A stretch of 64,000 nucleotides of DNA from Symsagittifera roscoffensis (GCF_963678635.1 NC_087063.1:72683617-72747616); one strand, 5' to 3'; shown: positions 20,784 through 30,388, counted from the first letter of the stretch. Made by a program: numbers and translations. Notes: a model not told the origin generated them from the letters alone.

Positions 20784-21341
20784 ATGGGTGACACGAACGA
20801 ACTTATGGAATTCCTCTCAGCGAGTCTAGGAGCGACTCTAGACGAGATCTATCAGCGGCTGATCGATTGTGATTTTACACGAGAAGACCCGGGGCTGGCG
20901 ATGTTTGTGGTCGCGCTCCTCAATGCATTAGGACGAGAGGGTCGAGGGAATCGCCCTACAGAAGTCGTGTTGATGTTGGCCTTCGGTGAGTCCGGGACCG
21001 CCGAGAGAGGTCGAAACCGACTGATGAGATGGCGGCGTGGAGAAATGTCTGGCCACGACCTGGCTCGTGAGCCAGGACTAGGTGAGCAGAGGGACCACCG
21101 GCTAGGTGAGATGCCCTTACCCGTCCAACCTGCGCAGCCACTCATCGGAGCGAAGAGACAACATGATGGGCCAGGCCCGTCACATTCGGTCGACTCTCCA
21201 ACAGCTGCTTCTCCACCGAAGAGAGTGAGGGTGAGTGAAATAGAGATCCAGACATCGGAGACGATTGAGACGCTGGAGAAGAAGGAGAGAGATCAGAGCG
21301 AGCTGTGTGCCAAACTCCAGGAGTATAGGACGATAGCTTGA
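20784..21341 (+). CDS. ORF2 N-terminal segment, element B (ends at an in-frame TGA)
   Basis: Starts at ATG 20784. 185 residues: an alpha-helical N-terminus (LMEFLSASLGATLDEIYQRL, VVALLNALGREG), a Pro-rich middle with a short basic stretch (PPKRVRV), and the beginning of a coiled coil (ETIETLEKKERDQSE). The frame is closed by TGA at 21339-21341 but continues in the same phase into the next ORF (ERDEWKKKYEDLQ), so this stop is a lesion or a readthrough site. The D equivalent at 59513 shares LDDLYRRLRDLDYT against LDEIYQRLIDCDFT. No known domain; likely an assembly or RNA-binding N-terminal region by analogy with ORF1-like proteins, but unproven. Confidence 0.75.
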   Translation: MGDTNELMEFLSASLGATLDEIYQRLIDCDFTREDPGLAMFVVALLNALGREGRGNRPTEVVLMLAFGESGTAERGRNRLMRWRRGEMSGHDLAREPGLGEQRDHRLGEMPLPVQPAQPLIGAKRQHDGPGPSHSVDSPTAASPPKRVRVSEIEIQTSETIETLEKKERDQSELCAKLQEYRTIA

Positions 21342-23432
21342 GAAAGAGACGAATGGAAGAAGAAATATGAAGATCTGCAGGTGGCCTACAAGGAGGATGA
21401 AATAAAGCACCTGAAGGAGCTGTATATGGCAAAGGTGAGCCAAGTGTCACAGGAAGTTCTGGCGACAATGAAATCCTCGGAGGGATCCAGCGACACTCGC
21501 CCCAAGACAAGGGTACAGGAGCTGTGTGCATCGAGAGGGCCCGGGGCTCCTCAGCAGACACAACAGTCTGCTTCTAGCCAGACGAACACGATACCAGACC
21601 CTTCTGACACCTACCTCGCTCCTCAGTTCCAAGAATCTTTCAACCAAGTGGCCAGAGCAACAATGGATGAGATCAACAGAACCACTGGGCGGACATTGGG
21701 TAGGATCGTTCCTTCCCAACGTCGTGATCATTCATCCAATAGCTCGGAGCGAGCACCCCGCACGGTAGCGTCCTCTGGGACTGTGCATGGCGGAACCTTC
21801 CAAAAGTCCCGCGTGGTAGACATTAGGAAGAATCTGATGGCAAGAAACCAGTTCACGATACTGGCCTCGGAGCATCCTCGAGCCTGCCTGAATGACATGA
21901 GCTGGAACCCCGCTACGAGCGACCAGGTAATTCCCCCTGGAAGTCGCCACTTGATCATCGGAGACAGTTTGGTGACGGATCTGAATGATATCTTCGTCTA
22001 TGGTCAGACTACCACTCTGTCCTTTGGAGGAGCCTCAGTGGCTCAGGTCATCAAGATGATGGAATTCCAGAGCGAAGATCACCTGGATACACTGGTAATA
22101 AGGCTGGGAACCAACGACGTCTCGAGAGCCCCAGTGACTCCGGAGAGCAAGTGGGAGCCTCTATTGGTATGCCTCTTAAACGAACTAAAGGAGAAATACA
22201 GGCCCAGGCTTGTAGTGTTGTGCACGATACCACAGAACGCGCTGGTGGGCACCACAATGGCAGATTTCATGAATGGCAACGTGACACAGTGGAACAAAAT
22301 GATCCGCAGTCTGGTGAGAAACAACCCTGGCGAGCTGCGACTTCTGGATCTCGAAAACATGCTGCGCATGATTGATCACATCGCCCTTACCAGAGATGGA
22401 ATACATTTCAACACCCAACGAGAGAGATACTGGGTCAATGATATGTTTCAGACGCAATTGAGGGAAGTGGAGCAGGAGTCGAGGGCGACCAGTTCTCTGG
22501 CTCGGACCAGCTCGACCGGAGGAGATAGAATAAGGGCAAGCGTGCCCGAATCCCTCGTCAACCGCCCAGGGCCCTTGGCGATGGAGACGGCTGCCGCTGC
22601 AAACGTCGCTCCGAGCTCAAACGTAAGAGAGAGGCTAGGGACTGCTCCTCCTCCCAGAACACAACCGCTTGAAAGCCGACTCGGGAGATCAGTTGATCAG
22701 AACAGGAATAACTCCCAGACCGTGTCTAGGAGGAACGATCCGCCTGCCATGGCAAACCCAGCTTCAGCAGCCGGACCGTCTACGAGCACCGTGCCAGTGG
22801 AGGGAGTTGAACCAGGCAGCGTGCTGCTTTGGAACCAATCAGTTCCTAGTCATTGGGGACAGTACAAGACGGACATGTCAACGAAGTTGAACATGAATAC
22901 TTTGACGTGTCGGGAGGACGCAATGAAAATGATTGGCGGAGAAAATCCCACAGTGTCGCGACTATATCGGATACCGGGCGTGGATTGGCTGCTAGCAGAG
23001 CAGGAGCAGTTCAGTTCCACGACTACGCTCCGGCACGCAGACTTGAATGGGTTGCCTCAGGACAATACCTTTGGACCTTTGAATACCCGGTCTCTTACGG
23101 ACGTCCGACAGAGAGCCCGGGAACTGACGCCACCTGCTCGCAAGGGCAAGTTTCAGGCAGATAACAAGCCCAATAACAAGCATCACAAGATGTACAGGCA
23201 GTTTGCTAAACCACCCGGTCAGACGCCTGGCGAGTATTCGAGGGACTACCCCCGAACGACCACGGTGGATGGAGATGACAAGAGATATGGGAAACTGAAG
23301 GCCCCAATACGCGACGGCCTGTTTGCAGCTTATGATCCCTTAGATATGAAAGCTGCCAAGTATCTGATTGTGGCCAGTTCCGATTGTCTCTATACGCCCC
23401 GTTCTCTCTTTTGGCCCGACGGGATTTTCTAG
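21342..23432 (+). CDS. ORF2 SGNH/GDSL-hydrolase segment, element B
   Basis: In phase with the previous segment and closed by TAG at 23430-23432. After the coiled coil (to about residue 35 of the part from 21381) and a Ser/Pro-rich linker comes an SGNH-hydrolase domain at roughly residues 185-355: HLIIGDSLVTDL (nucleophile Ser), LSFGGAS (oxyanion Gly), LVIRLGTNDVSR (Asn), VVLCTIP, and TRDGIHFN (Asp and His). All four block residues of the family are present. SGNH enzymes are esterases or lipases; related domains are known in CR1-type LINEs. Residues 400-520 are low-complexity. The C-terminal part aligns with 61648 onward of D (SSDCLYTPRSLFWPD against GSDFEGMSPKSFWPE). B-LTRs enclose the gene, so it belongs to the element. 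Confidence 0.88.
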   Translation, partial: ERDEWKKKYEDLQVAYKEDEIKHLKELYMAKVSQVSQEVLATMKSSEGSSDTRPKTRVQELCASRGPGAPQQTQQSASSQTNTIPDPSDTYLAPQFQESFNQVARATMDEINRTTGRTLGRIVPSQRRDHSSNSSERAPRTVASSGTVHGGTFQKSRVVDIRKNLMARNQFTILASEHPRACLNDMSWNPATSDQVIPPGSRHLIIGDSLVTDLNDIFVYGQTTTLSFGGASVAQVIKMMEFQSEDHLDTLVIRLGTNDVSRAPVTPESKWEPLLVCLLNELKEKYRPRLVVLCTIPQNALVGTTMADFMNGNVTQWNKMIRSLVRNNPGELRLLDLENMLRMIDHIALTRDGIHFNTQRERYWVNDMFQTQLREVEQESRATSSLARTSSTGGDRIRASVPESLVNRPGPLAMETAAAANVAPSSNVRERLGTAPPPRTQPLESRLGRSVDQNRNNSQTVSRRNDPPAMANPASAAGPSTSTVPVEGVEPGSVLLWNQSVPSHWGQYKTDMSTKLNMNTLTCREDAMKMIGGENPTVSRLYRIPGVDWLLAEQEQFSSTTTLRHADLNGLPQDNTFGPLNTRSLTDVRQRARELTPPARKGKFQADNKPNNKHHKMYRQFAKPPGQTPGEYSRDYPRTTTVDGDDKRYGKLKAPIRDGLFAAYDPLDMKAAKYLIVASSDCLYTPRSLFWPDGIF

Positions 23433-26400
23433 ACGGCGCCTAAATTGGACTGGGGACAGGCAATAGGCATGATGATAAGTGTACGAAGGGTGGTCAGCAT
23501 GGAGCCGCAGGTGATAGTGGTTGCAGGCTCAAATGATCATCTGCAAAGCAGGGGCTTGTTGACACGTCTGACGGATGGGTCGATCCCGAGCAACGAGGTC
23601 ATTGGGGAGGCGATAATGACATTGGTCTCGGAGATGGCTGAGGTAGAAACAGCAGCAAAACAACGTTTCACCCAAAATGTAGTGAAGGTGGTCTTTGTGT
23701 TGTCACCAGGGTACGCTGCATTGCGAGAACCCCTTCAGTTTGTGTACACGATGGTCACAACAATAGCAGAGGGACGGTTCAACGTGATAATTCCTGCCCC
23801 GAACAGGGTGGTAGACCCAGACAATTACTACCCGTCCCGATATGAGCTTCCTGCCGTTTGGGCTGACATTTCCAATGCCATACAGGGACACAAAGATTGT
23901 AGCACAACTCGGTTGGTGCTAGATGAGGTTCTGGGGTTGAAGCTGTCCAACTTTGCCAGATTGCTGAAGTTAGGACCAGGGGTAGATGACGACCATCTGT
24001 TAGTACAACAGGTGGCTGATGATCTCTGGTTCAGACAGATGGATCATGCCCTGAATGAGCAGGGAAGGACAGTCAGGAAGAACATGACGTCAGCGGAAGA
24101 AGATCTCATGGCAATGGCTTTGCGCACGAAGCCGCACAACAACGTATGGTTGTACTTGTCACCAAGGCTGTGCACCTTGGGTGAGGACGCGTTCGAGCAT
24201 GCGCCGGCAGTGATCAAAGAGATACACGTGTATCTGGAGAATTTGTTTGATGCCCGGGAGTTAGCTGGGGGCATGATGTTGAAATTGATGCAGGACGTAA
24301 ACACGATGTCACTGGACAAATTCCAAGCTGACGTGCTAGCCACGAGGGCACAGTATGAACGATCGGATGCCATCTTGGGTGGAATGGGAGTGGGATGGAC
24401 GCCATCCTTCCTGTCGACGTGCTATCCGAGGGCATCTCGGAACCTGATCGCGAGTTTCGTCAAGGACATCAGGAAGTTGTCGATTCGCCTGATATTAGCC
24501 CTATACGTGACATTTGGTCATGAAAATTTCGTGAAGGGACCGGCGAACCTCTTCACCCAAGCGTTGGCAGATTTGAGATTGGATGGACTCCTGACTCTGA
24601 TTGCCATGACCTACGATCGACTGGGTGATTTGCTTGTGCTGTTGCGTTACCCTGAACAACTCCAGGGAACAAGTCGTGAGTTCAACGCGCAGTTGGAAAC
24701 CGCCTCGCTCAGGAAGATGAAAGACTGGAGGACTCTACTGCTCCAATATCTCTTGCAACAGAACAGAAGCGTCACGGGAGAAGATAAGGTGGCGACGGAT
24801 GCGGGTGAGTATAAGCAGTATTGTGGCATGCCCTTGCTGACAGATTTGGTTGTCATGATGCGGATCGATCCGTTGGCTCTGATTCACGGACTGCGGGAAT
24901 TCGTCACGGTGGTGTATGGACCGGTGATGTCTTTCGCGTTCCCGGACGTGCAAGTCAAGGCATACAGAGATTCTGTGTTGTATGTCAACCTGGTCTCAGT
25001 CGTGGACTGTTCCGTGCTGAATTGGGTAGAGCAGAGGGAATTGAGAGGGCTGGCCAGCGACGATAGGCTGTTCGGAAGAATAGCGAAGCCAGGTTGGGTG
25101 TTGATGGATTTCAACAACCACTTCAATTGCCGAATGGGCCGTGAGGACCTTTCCCACATCCAGTTTAACCCAAAGCTTTGGAATCTGAGACCAATAGTGA
25201 AAGATACAGGAGCGGCAATGAGAGTCCCACTCTTGCCAGAAGCCTACGCACACGCGAAAGAGAACCAGCAAGCGTGGCTTTCCGGGTCCAGGCCGCTGCC
25301 GGACCAATGCCCTCGATATCCACCGATAAGGAGGATGTTGTTGGGAGTCACATCTCCCGTCATTGCCCCTCGCACCGGAGCAGCTCGTGATGCAGAGAAG
25401 AGAATGCTGAAGTGGAGTGAAGGGATGGAGCCGCGCTTCATCAGCTGGAATGTTGCAGCCGCGCACACGTTTGACTTCTCATTTCCTGATGCTTGGAGTA
25501 GGAAAAAGATCAAGGCACTACCTTCCAGGAGACCAGAGGTCTCGACTGAAATGTGGAACGAAGTGTATACTCCCACAGATGACTTATCAAGACTGAAGTG
25601 GTCAGGAGAAGTGACAGTAGTGATACTGGAATTGGCAAAGGAGAGCAGAGGAGGCTCATACATAACGATAGAGGACCTGGCACCACATGGCGAGGAGTCC
25701 GTAGAATTCCTGGTGAACGATGAATTGTTTTATCACGCAGGAGACATGACCGTACCGGCTCAGCCGGATTCGGGCATAGACACACGACAAGGCCCTTCAG
25801 GGCCCAAGCCGAAACTTGATGCAGATGACGATGAATTGATGGATCAGGACGATAACGATAACGACATCGAGGGAAAGACGGGAAAACCGGGTGAGACGGA
25901 TCTAGGAGCGTTGGAGAGAGACTTGCTAGAAAAACGGTTCAGTGAAGACGACGATGGGGAAGTCGATGGGAGTCTATTGCTGATGATGCCATCGTCTTTC
26001 ATGTCCCCTACAAAGGAGGCGTCGGCCGACTTATCCCCGATGGACCCAATAAGTCAGGCGAGAGAGTGCCGAAGCAGGGATCCGCAAAGATTGCTCCACG
26101 AGTCACCGAGGAGGAGAAAAATCGAAGAATCAATGAGGGTATCCTTCCTGAGTACGCTACCGGAAGAGGAATGGGAGAGATATCAAAGTGAATTAGAAGG
26201 CAAGACAGGGGCAACCTGGAGCCGAGTGAACTTCATGGAAAGGTCATGGGACGTGATACGACGATATGGGACGCAGTCCATAATGAAGGTGGGATTGAAC
26301 CAACCCATCATGCGTGAGGTCCTGGAGAAAACAATGAACTCCATGGAGTCGGATGTTCTGACCGAGTCAGTTACAGAAGACAGTGCCGATGATCAGCAGG

Positions 26401-26600
26401 TCACAAAGAAATTACCTGTTAGACGAGCCAGAAAGGGGCTGAAGCGACTAAAAGGGAAGACAGGAAGTCGAGCCGTGAACCCGAGAGTGGTGAAGTCGAA
26501 AGCCAGCGCAGTGGTGGCCTCTCTGACGAGCTCAGGTCGTTCAGGCGAGAGCGGGCAAGGAGATGGTGCGACACTGACAGGGGGAAAAAAGAGAATCTGA
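23433..26600 (+). CDS. ORF2 large central segment, element B (1,051 codons)
   Basis: Same phase as the preceding segment, after a TAG where D has a Tyr codon. The start aligns with D: VIVVAGSNDHL against LLLFAGMNDHL, FVLSPGYAALREPLQFVYTMV against FTTSPGYASMPPALQFVYAVL, then PAPNR and ELPAVWADISNAI. The GxND-like box and surrounding strand order suggest a second, degenerate SGNH-type fold. The following 500 residues are hydrophobic and helical, without a match that I know. An acidic stretch (DADDDELMDQDDNDND) and a basic C-terminus (RRARKGLKRLKGKTGSR) suggest nucleic-acid contact. Ends at TGA 26598 directly after GGGGGAAAAAAG. Function unknown. Confidence 0.8.
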   Translation, partial: TAPKLDWGQAIGMMISVRRVVSMEPQVIVVAGSNDHLQSRGLLTRLTDGSIPSNEVIGEAIMTLVSEMAEVETAAKQRFTQNVVKVVFVLSPGYAALREPLQFVYTMVTTIAEGRFNVIIPAPNRVVDPDNYYPSRYELPAVWADISNAIQGHKDCSTTRLVLDEVLGLKLSNFARLLKLGPGVDDDHLLVQQVADDLWFRQMDHALNEQGRTVRKNMTSAEEDLMAMALRTKPHNNVWLYLSPRLCTLGEDAFEHAPAVIKEIHVYLENLFDARELAGGMMLKLMQDVNTMSLDKFQADVLATRAQYERSDAILGGMGVGWTPSFLSTCYPRASRNLIASFVKDIRKLSIRLILALYVTFGHENFVKGPANLFTQALADLRLDGLLTLIAMTYDRLGDLLVLLRYPEQLQGTSREFNAQLETASLRKMKDWRTLLLQYLLQQNRSVTGEDKVATDAGEYKQYCGMPLLTDLVVMMRIDPLALIHGLREFVTVVYGPVMSFAFPDVQVKAYRDSVLYVNLVSVVDCSVLNWVEQRELRGLASDDRLFGRIAKPGWVLMDFNNHFNCRMGREDLSHIQFNPKLWNLRPIVKDTGAAMRVPLLPEAYAHAKENQQAWLSGSRPLPDQCPRYPPIRRMLLGVTSPVIAPRTGAARDAEKRMLKWSEGMEPRFISWNVAAAHTFDFSFPDAWSRKKIKALPSRRPEVSTEMWNEVYTPTDDLSRLKWSGEVTVVILELAKESRGGSYITIEDLAPHGEESVEFLVNDELFYHAGDMTVPAQPDSGIDTRQGPSGPKPKLDADDDELMDQDDNDNDIEGKTGKPGETDLGALERDLLEKRFSEDDDGEVDGSLLLMMPSSFMSPTKEASADLSPMDPISQARECRSRDPQRLLHESPRRRKIEESMRVSFLSTLPEEEWERYQSELEGKTGATWSRVNFMERSWDVIRRYGTQSIMKVGLNQPIMREVLEKTMNSMESDVLTESVTEDSADDQQVTKKLPVRRARKGLKRLKGKTGSRAVNPRVVKSKASAVVASLTSSGRSGESGQGDGATLTGGKKRI
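26583..26590 (+). promoter_or_regulatory. Possible -1 frameshift site (GGGAAAA)
   Basis: At the end of the 1,051-codon frame the sequence reads G GGA AAA AAG in phase, an X-XXY-YYZ type heptamer, followed 9 bases later by the stop. A -1 shift enters exactly the frame of the next ORF (26609-27055), which is open upstream of its ATG through this point. A plain indel in the G/A runs explains it equally well. Confidence 0.3.
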
Positions 26601-26608
26601 TACCCCCT

Positions 26609-27055
26609 ATGCTCTTGGCAGGTCTGACCACGACAGCCATGAAATCAAAGAAGACAGCACGAACCCTGGCAGACACTAAGTTAGAGATGGAGATCATCAG
26701 TCAATGTGGATCTGGAGGACTAGAAGATTACAGGCCCTCGCGAACCAACATGGCCAAGTTAAAACTGGAAGGACAACTCGACGTGGTCGAGTACAGTCGA
26801 GTCACTGTGCCGGAATCGGTCCACATGGGAGATCCAGCAGTGGGTTATGTGGAGATGTTGAAAGCGAGGAACTCCGCGAGAGGGCACCTGATGGCTTGGA
26901 GCGAAAAGCGAGCCATGCAGGAATATCTGAAAGAGCTTACGGAGAATTCGAACTTAAATCGGAAAGAATACGGCACGGTAATGTCCTCTGAAGCGAACGA
27001 AATCGGATTGGAAAAACTACTAGAAATTTCTTGGAGGGCGGCCCTCCAGAGATAA
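26609..27055 (+). CDS. ORF2 segment, element B (148 codons, closed by TAA)
   Basis: Continues ORF2 in the -1 frame. Helical and charged, with no domain that I recognise. It ends at TAA 27053-27055, and the same phase is open again from 27056 (FVETMHAPATVAAY). The natural protein therefore probably runs through both. The part before the stop has no counterpart within this window, because C is cut by the gap and D by the window edge. Confidence 0.65.
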   Translation: MLLAGLTTTAMKSKKTARTLADTKLEMEIISQCGSGGLEDYRPSRTNMAKLKLEGQLDVVEYSRVTVPESVHMGDPAVGYVEMLKARNSARGHLMAWSEKRAMQEYLKELTENSNLNRKEYGTVMSSEANEIGLEKLLEISWRAALQR

Positions 27056-28855
27056 TTCGTCGAGACGATGCATGCACCTGCGACGGTGGCAGCGTACCTG
27101 GCTCATCCGTGCACGAGAACTGACCTGCAAGTACGGTTGGCTTGGTGCTTGATGGGCATCAAGAAGGCGGAATATGAAGCCAGTAATGATTCGAAATCAC
27201 GGGAACAGGAGCTGGAGTTGATGGAAGCTCTGCGAGCGTTGATTTCAAAAGACGATTCTGCGATAGCATGGGCTAAGCGTAAGGATGCCCTTTGCTTTGT
27301 CAGGTTCGTGGTGGATCGTATCCCCACTCCTGTTTTGGGAGAATGTATAAAGATCATTCGGCAAAAGGGAGTTGATTGCGAAAGAAACTTCCTTAGGGCA
27401 CTCCTGGAACTATATCAGGATATGCCGGTGACTGTACCAAATAGGGAGTCGAATGACGTGGAGAGCTATCGCAAGTTGGAAGAGGTGAGAAGATATTCCA
27501 ACAAAGAATTGAAAGTGAACCGGGAGTTGATTGAAGCAGTCGGGGGACAAAAAGACTTTGCAACACTAGGGAAACTGAAGTCGTTCCAATATGTGTCTGG
27601 CATACCGGGGATGGCGTATAATCCGTTCGTGAAAGAAGAAGCCAGGGAAGCGTACTTCGACTATGAGCAAGTCATAGTGCTCAATTTCTGGGTTGAACGG
27701 ATTAAAGAAACTGGAATGATGATGGTGGAACAACCCAAGCTGGGAATTATCTTAGAAGAACGAGTGGTCGAACCCTCGGTTCCCGAGCTAAAGGGGCAAG
27801 TGAGTTTTGATTGTGGTTCTTGGGACGGTCCCTTGAAAACCAGTCTAGTAACGATGTGGGAACTCATGAAGCCTTCTTGGTGTCCTCATCCTAACGCCGG
27901 TTTAATCTGGGACATAACGGCGGATATCACGTTAGACCTGGATGATGACGCGAGTCTACATGATCTGGCCATGATACACCATCTGCTGGCCATGAGGTTG
28001 ACGAAGCGGAAGAGCAACCCATCCACGGAGCTATCCGAGGAAAGTCCATCGAGCAATTGGTTGGAGCAAGGCACATGCATGGCTCAACATAGTGGGATGG
28101 AAGGACATGTTTGCAAATTGGGACACTGCCTGATTACGCTAAGCGAGCAGCATCGACAACTGGCACGATTGTACGGAAGATTGAGCATGTCGGATAAGAG
28201 TGGCATGGAGTTGGTCGCGGACTGTCATGGGGTGACGGATGTAAACTTGACCACGGCCTTGGGATTTTGTAGCATGACGAGTTCGGTAGAATCGCTTGAG
28301 CGGCTGGAGCGTGCCCATAAGCTAGTGACGTCCCTCAGCGTGGAAGTATTCCCTGGAGCATTGCAGACAGAGCAGAAGATCGGAGGCTGGCGAGAAGCTC
28401 TGGAAAACGAAATGAATCTGAAGGATAGTGAAGCCTATCATAAACCTACTGGTTCGAAATATCTGGTGGCTTCAAGCTCCGCGCCATATTGCAATAGTAG
28501 GTATCCTACGCACATGGTGGTGATGGATGCGAGGACGCAGCAGGTGTTGATTAACCAACTTTTATCTGTGCCAAACTGCGTGAGGTTGGCCAGAATGTCG
28601 GAGAGGTCATATGATTTGTTGGCGAAGATCTTTCGGGCAGTCCCGAAGAGATCTGAAGGCGAGTTGCAAGACGTAGTGGGTGAAGAGTTCCTGAGATTGA
28701 ACGAAGGTAATGTGAGTGAGTTCCAGAAGCAGAAAGCGAGTGGAGCGTTACCCACTGAATTCCCCACCATAGAAGAGAAAGACGATTTACACAGAATTCT
28801 GATGGAGGTGGAACCGTTGCTGGGAGCCTCAGGTATCGTACCCGAAGGAACATAG
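27056..28855 (+). CDS. ORF2 C-terminal half, element B (about 595 codons)
   Basis: Open from 27056, first ATG at 27068, closed by TAG at 28853. It aligns along most of its length with minus-strand copy C (41426-43470): KRKDALCFVRF against RRKDATCFLRW, YVSGIPGMAYNPF against YVSGVMGMAYNPF, NLTTALGFCSMTSSVESLERLE against NLATALGFFSRMSSLQSLERLE, VPNCVRLARMS against VPKCVRLARVS. The conservation across two diverged copies shows that it was under protein selection. A Cys/His-rich patch (residues about 340-365, CMAQHSGMEGHVCKLGHC) could bind metal; C has a different spacing there. No enzyme motif seen. A frameshift near 28830 separates it from the last segment. Confidence 0.8.
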   Translation, partial: FVETMHAPATVAAYLAHPCTRTDLQVRLAWCLMGIKKAEYEASNDSKSREQELELMEALRALISKDDSAIAWAKRKDALCFVRFVVDRIPTPVLGECIKIIRQKGVDCERNFLRALLELYQDMPVTVPNRESNDVESYRKLEEVRRYSNKELKVNRELIEAVGGQKDFATLGKLKSFQYVSGIPGMAYNPFVKEEAREAYFDYEQVIVLNFWVERIKETGMMMVEQPKLGIILEERVVEPSVPELKGQVSFDCGSWDGPLKTSLVTMWELMKPSWCPHPNAGLIWDITADITLDLDDDASLHDLAMIHHLLAMRLTKRKSNPSTELSEESPSSNWLEQGTCMAQHSGMEGHVCKLGHCLITLSEQHRQLARLYGRLSMSDKSGMELVADCHGVTDVNLTTALGFCSMTSSVESLERLERAHKLVTSLSVEVFPGALQTEQKIGGWREALENEMNLKDSEAYHKPTGSKYLVASSSAPYCNSRYPTHMVVMDARTQQVLINQLLSVPNCVRLARMSERSYDLLAKIFRAVPKRSEGELQDVVGEEFLRLNEGNVSEFQKQKASGALPTEFPTIEEKDDLHRILMEVEPLLGASGIVPEGT

Positions 28856-29574
28856 TGAGAACCCATGGGGAGTATCCTTGCCACTGCTTGGCGCAGACGT
28901 TGTGGTACCCCAAACGCGGGAATCTCATGCTAGTGTGGGACGTGGAAGAGTTGTACTCTACGGGGTTGCCCGATCAGAATCAACAGGTGTCAATCGTGGT
29001 GGTTAGTGCCATGCTGGCAGTGATATGGTTGGAGGCTAACGCGGACACAAGTGAACAGGAGACGGCCGTGCCGACTCCTGAACAGCTGAGCAACGTGAAG
29101 ATGAGTCGTGAATTGGATCTTTTCAGAACCACCTGCAAGGTTCTGAGAATACCCAAAGCCATTGAAAGAATATGGTCAAGGCAAAGATTGATGCCTTGGT
29201 TCCGTGCAGTGATGACATCATGGAAGTATGAACGCGCGAAGCGTCACATGTCGAGGAACACGGAAGCCTATCAATCTTTCCAGCTAGATATAGGACCGGG
29301 AGCCTATAAGAGAGCATTCCTGACGCACAGAAACGCGGTCACCACGGCGGTGAAGCGAGAAGCTGGAGCGCCTTGTGTAACTGAAGATAAGAAGAAAGAG
29401 GTCTTAAGAGCTGACCTAGAACCAAATGTGAGCCTATGTCTTCACAACAGCTTTCGCAGGAACCGGGAGCAAAAGGTGAATGTGGACTTGCTACCTTGTT
29501 GCAAACCGAGGCTGTTGGAACAGGAGAGTTGGGGCACGGCCCGCAACTCCATGGAATGCTGGAGAAAGTATTAG
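28831..29574 (+). CDS. ORF2 C-terminal end, element B (about 245 codons)
   Basis: In the +1 phase relative to the previous segment. Alignment with C places the shift near 28830-28840, after EPLLGASG. Conserved blocks in B and C: PCHCLAQT, WDVEE, then LDLFRTTCKVLRIPKAIERIWSR, LTHRNAVTT against LTHRNAITT, and VSLCLHNSFRRNRE against VSLSLHNSFCLNRE. The PCHC motif and the LHNSF..NRE motif are the strongest fingerprints of this protein. It has no known domain. The stop at 29572 is followed by the 3' untranslated region. Confidence 0.8.
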   Translation, partial: RYRTRRNIVRTHGEYPCHCLAQTLWYPKRGNLMLVWDVEELYSTGLPDQNQQVSIVVVSAMLAVIWLEANADTSEQETAVPTPEQLSNVKMSRELDLFRTTCKVLRIPKAIERIWSRQRLMPWFRAVMTSWKYERAKRHMSRNTEAYQSFQLDIGPGAYKRAFLTHRNAVTTAVKREAGAPCVTEDKKKEVLRADLEPNVSLCLHNSFRRNREQKVNVDLLPCCKPRLLEQESWGTARNSMECWRKY

Positions 29575-30356
29575 AAGACAGCGAAGCTGAAGATCAGGAT
29601 GGAGAAGCAATGGAATGAAGATGAGGAACGAAGAGAACAAGTGAAGACATGAGCAAGAAAAGAAGAAAAGGAGAAAAAACTTGATTGTCTTTGTGTGTTA
29701 AAACTTGAACCAATCAACCAAGTTTTGATTAATGAACTTGTTAAACTTTTTGTTTTAATTTAGTTTGGTCAAACCAGACTTTGAAGGTTGTTACAATTGT
29801 TGAAATTGTTGAAAGAGAATTTTAGTTATACTACTTATGTATATATATAGAACATAGGTGAGTATATTTACCTATTTAAACATGACTGAAGTTTTTAACC
29901 TGTGTAAGACACAATTTGACTGTGTGGCGACATGGTAAGATTGAGTAAACTCGCTCGAGAGGGTGAATAACTCAATAACTTTCCTAGCCACAGAGTTTCT
30001 TAGTTTTAATATTGAAAGGACCGCATAAATAACTGATTATACTTGGTGAGTGATGTTAAGTTAATTTTAACGGGTGCTTGGCCGTGCCACGTCCCACTTT
30101 TTAATCACAAAGAGCGAAAAGAAGTTTTATGGCAAGACGACGGAAGTAGTCAGAAAAAAAAACTTATCTAGGACACTCCTCATGGTGCAAATTTTGTGAA
30201 AATGTTGAAAGGCAGTGAGATGTAGTACGATGCCATTTGTGAACACGTATTGAGTTGAGGTGGAGTAGATAAATTTCATTTTCTTATGCGATTTTTAAGA
30301 TTGATTATAGAGAACTGGAACACTACTTGACGATAACCCGGTGTTATGCGATCAAT
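29575..30356 (+). other. 3' untranslated region of element B
   Basis: About 780 bp between the end of ORF2 and the PPT. AT-rich, without a long ORF. It contains direct and inverted short repeats (AACTTGTTAAAC, AACTTTTTGTTTTAA near 29735-29757; CAATTGTTGAAATTGTTGAAA near 29793). Confidence 0.7.
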
Positions 30357-30388
30357 AGGGACATTGATGGGGACTTGTCCGGGGAGTA
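30357..30388 (+). promoter_or_regulatory. 3' polypurine tract of element B
   Basis: AGGGACATTGATGG, four bases, TTGTCCGGGGAGTA, then the LTR TGTGCC. The purine run GGGGAGTA directly precedes the LTR, as required for plus-strand priming. The whole 30-base block is repeated upstream of the C LTR and, in similar form, inside the integrase tail of B and D. Confidence 0.88.

Noticed and set aside
20784-29574. SGNH-hydrolase gene as a host gene
   Set aside because: It is enclosed by near-identical LTRs and repeats at the same place in D.
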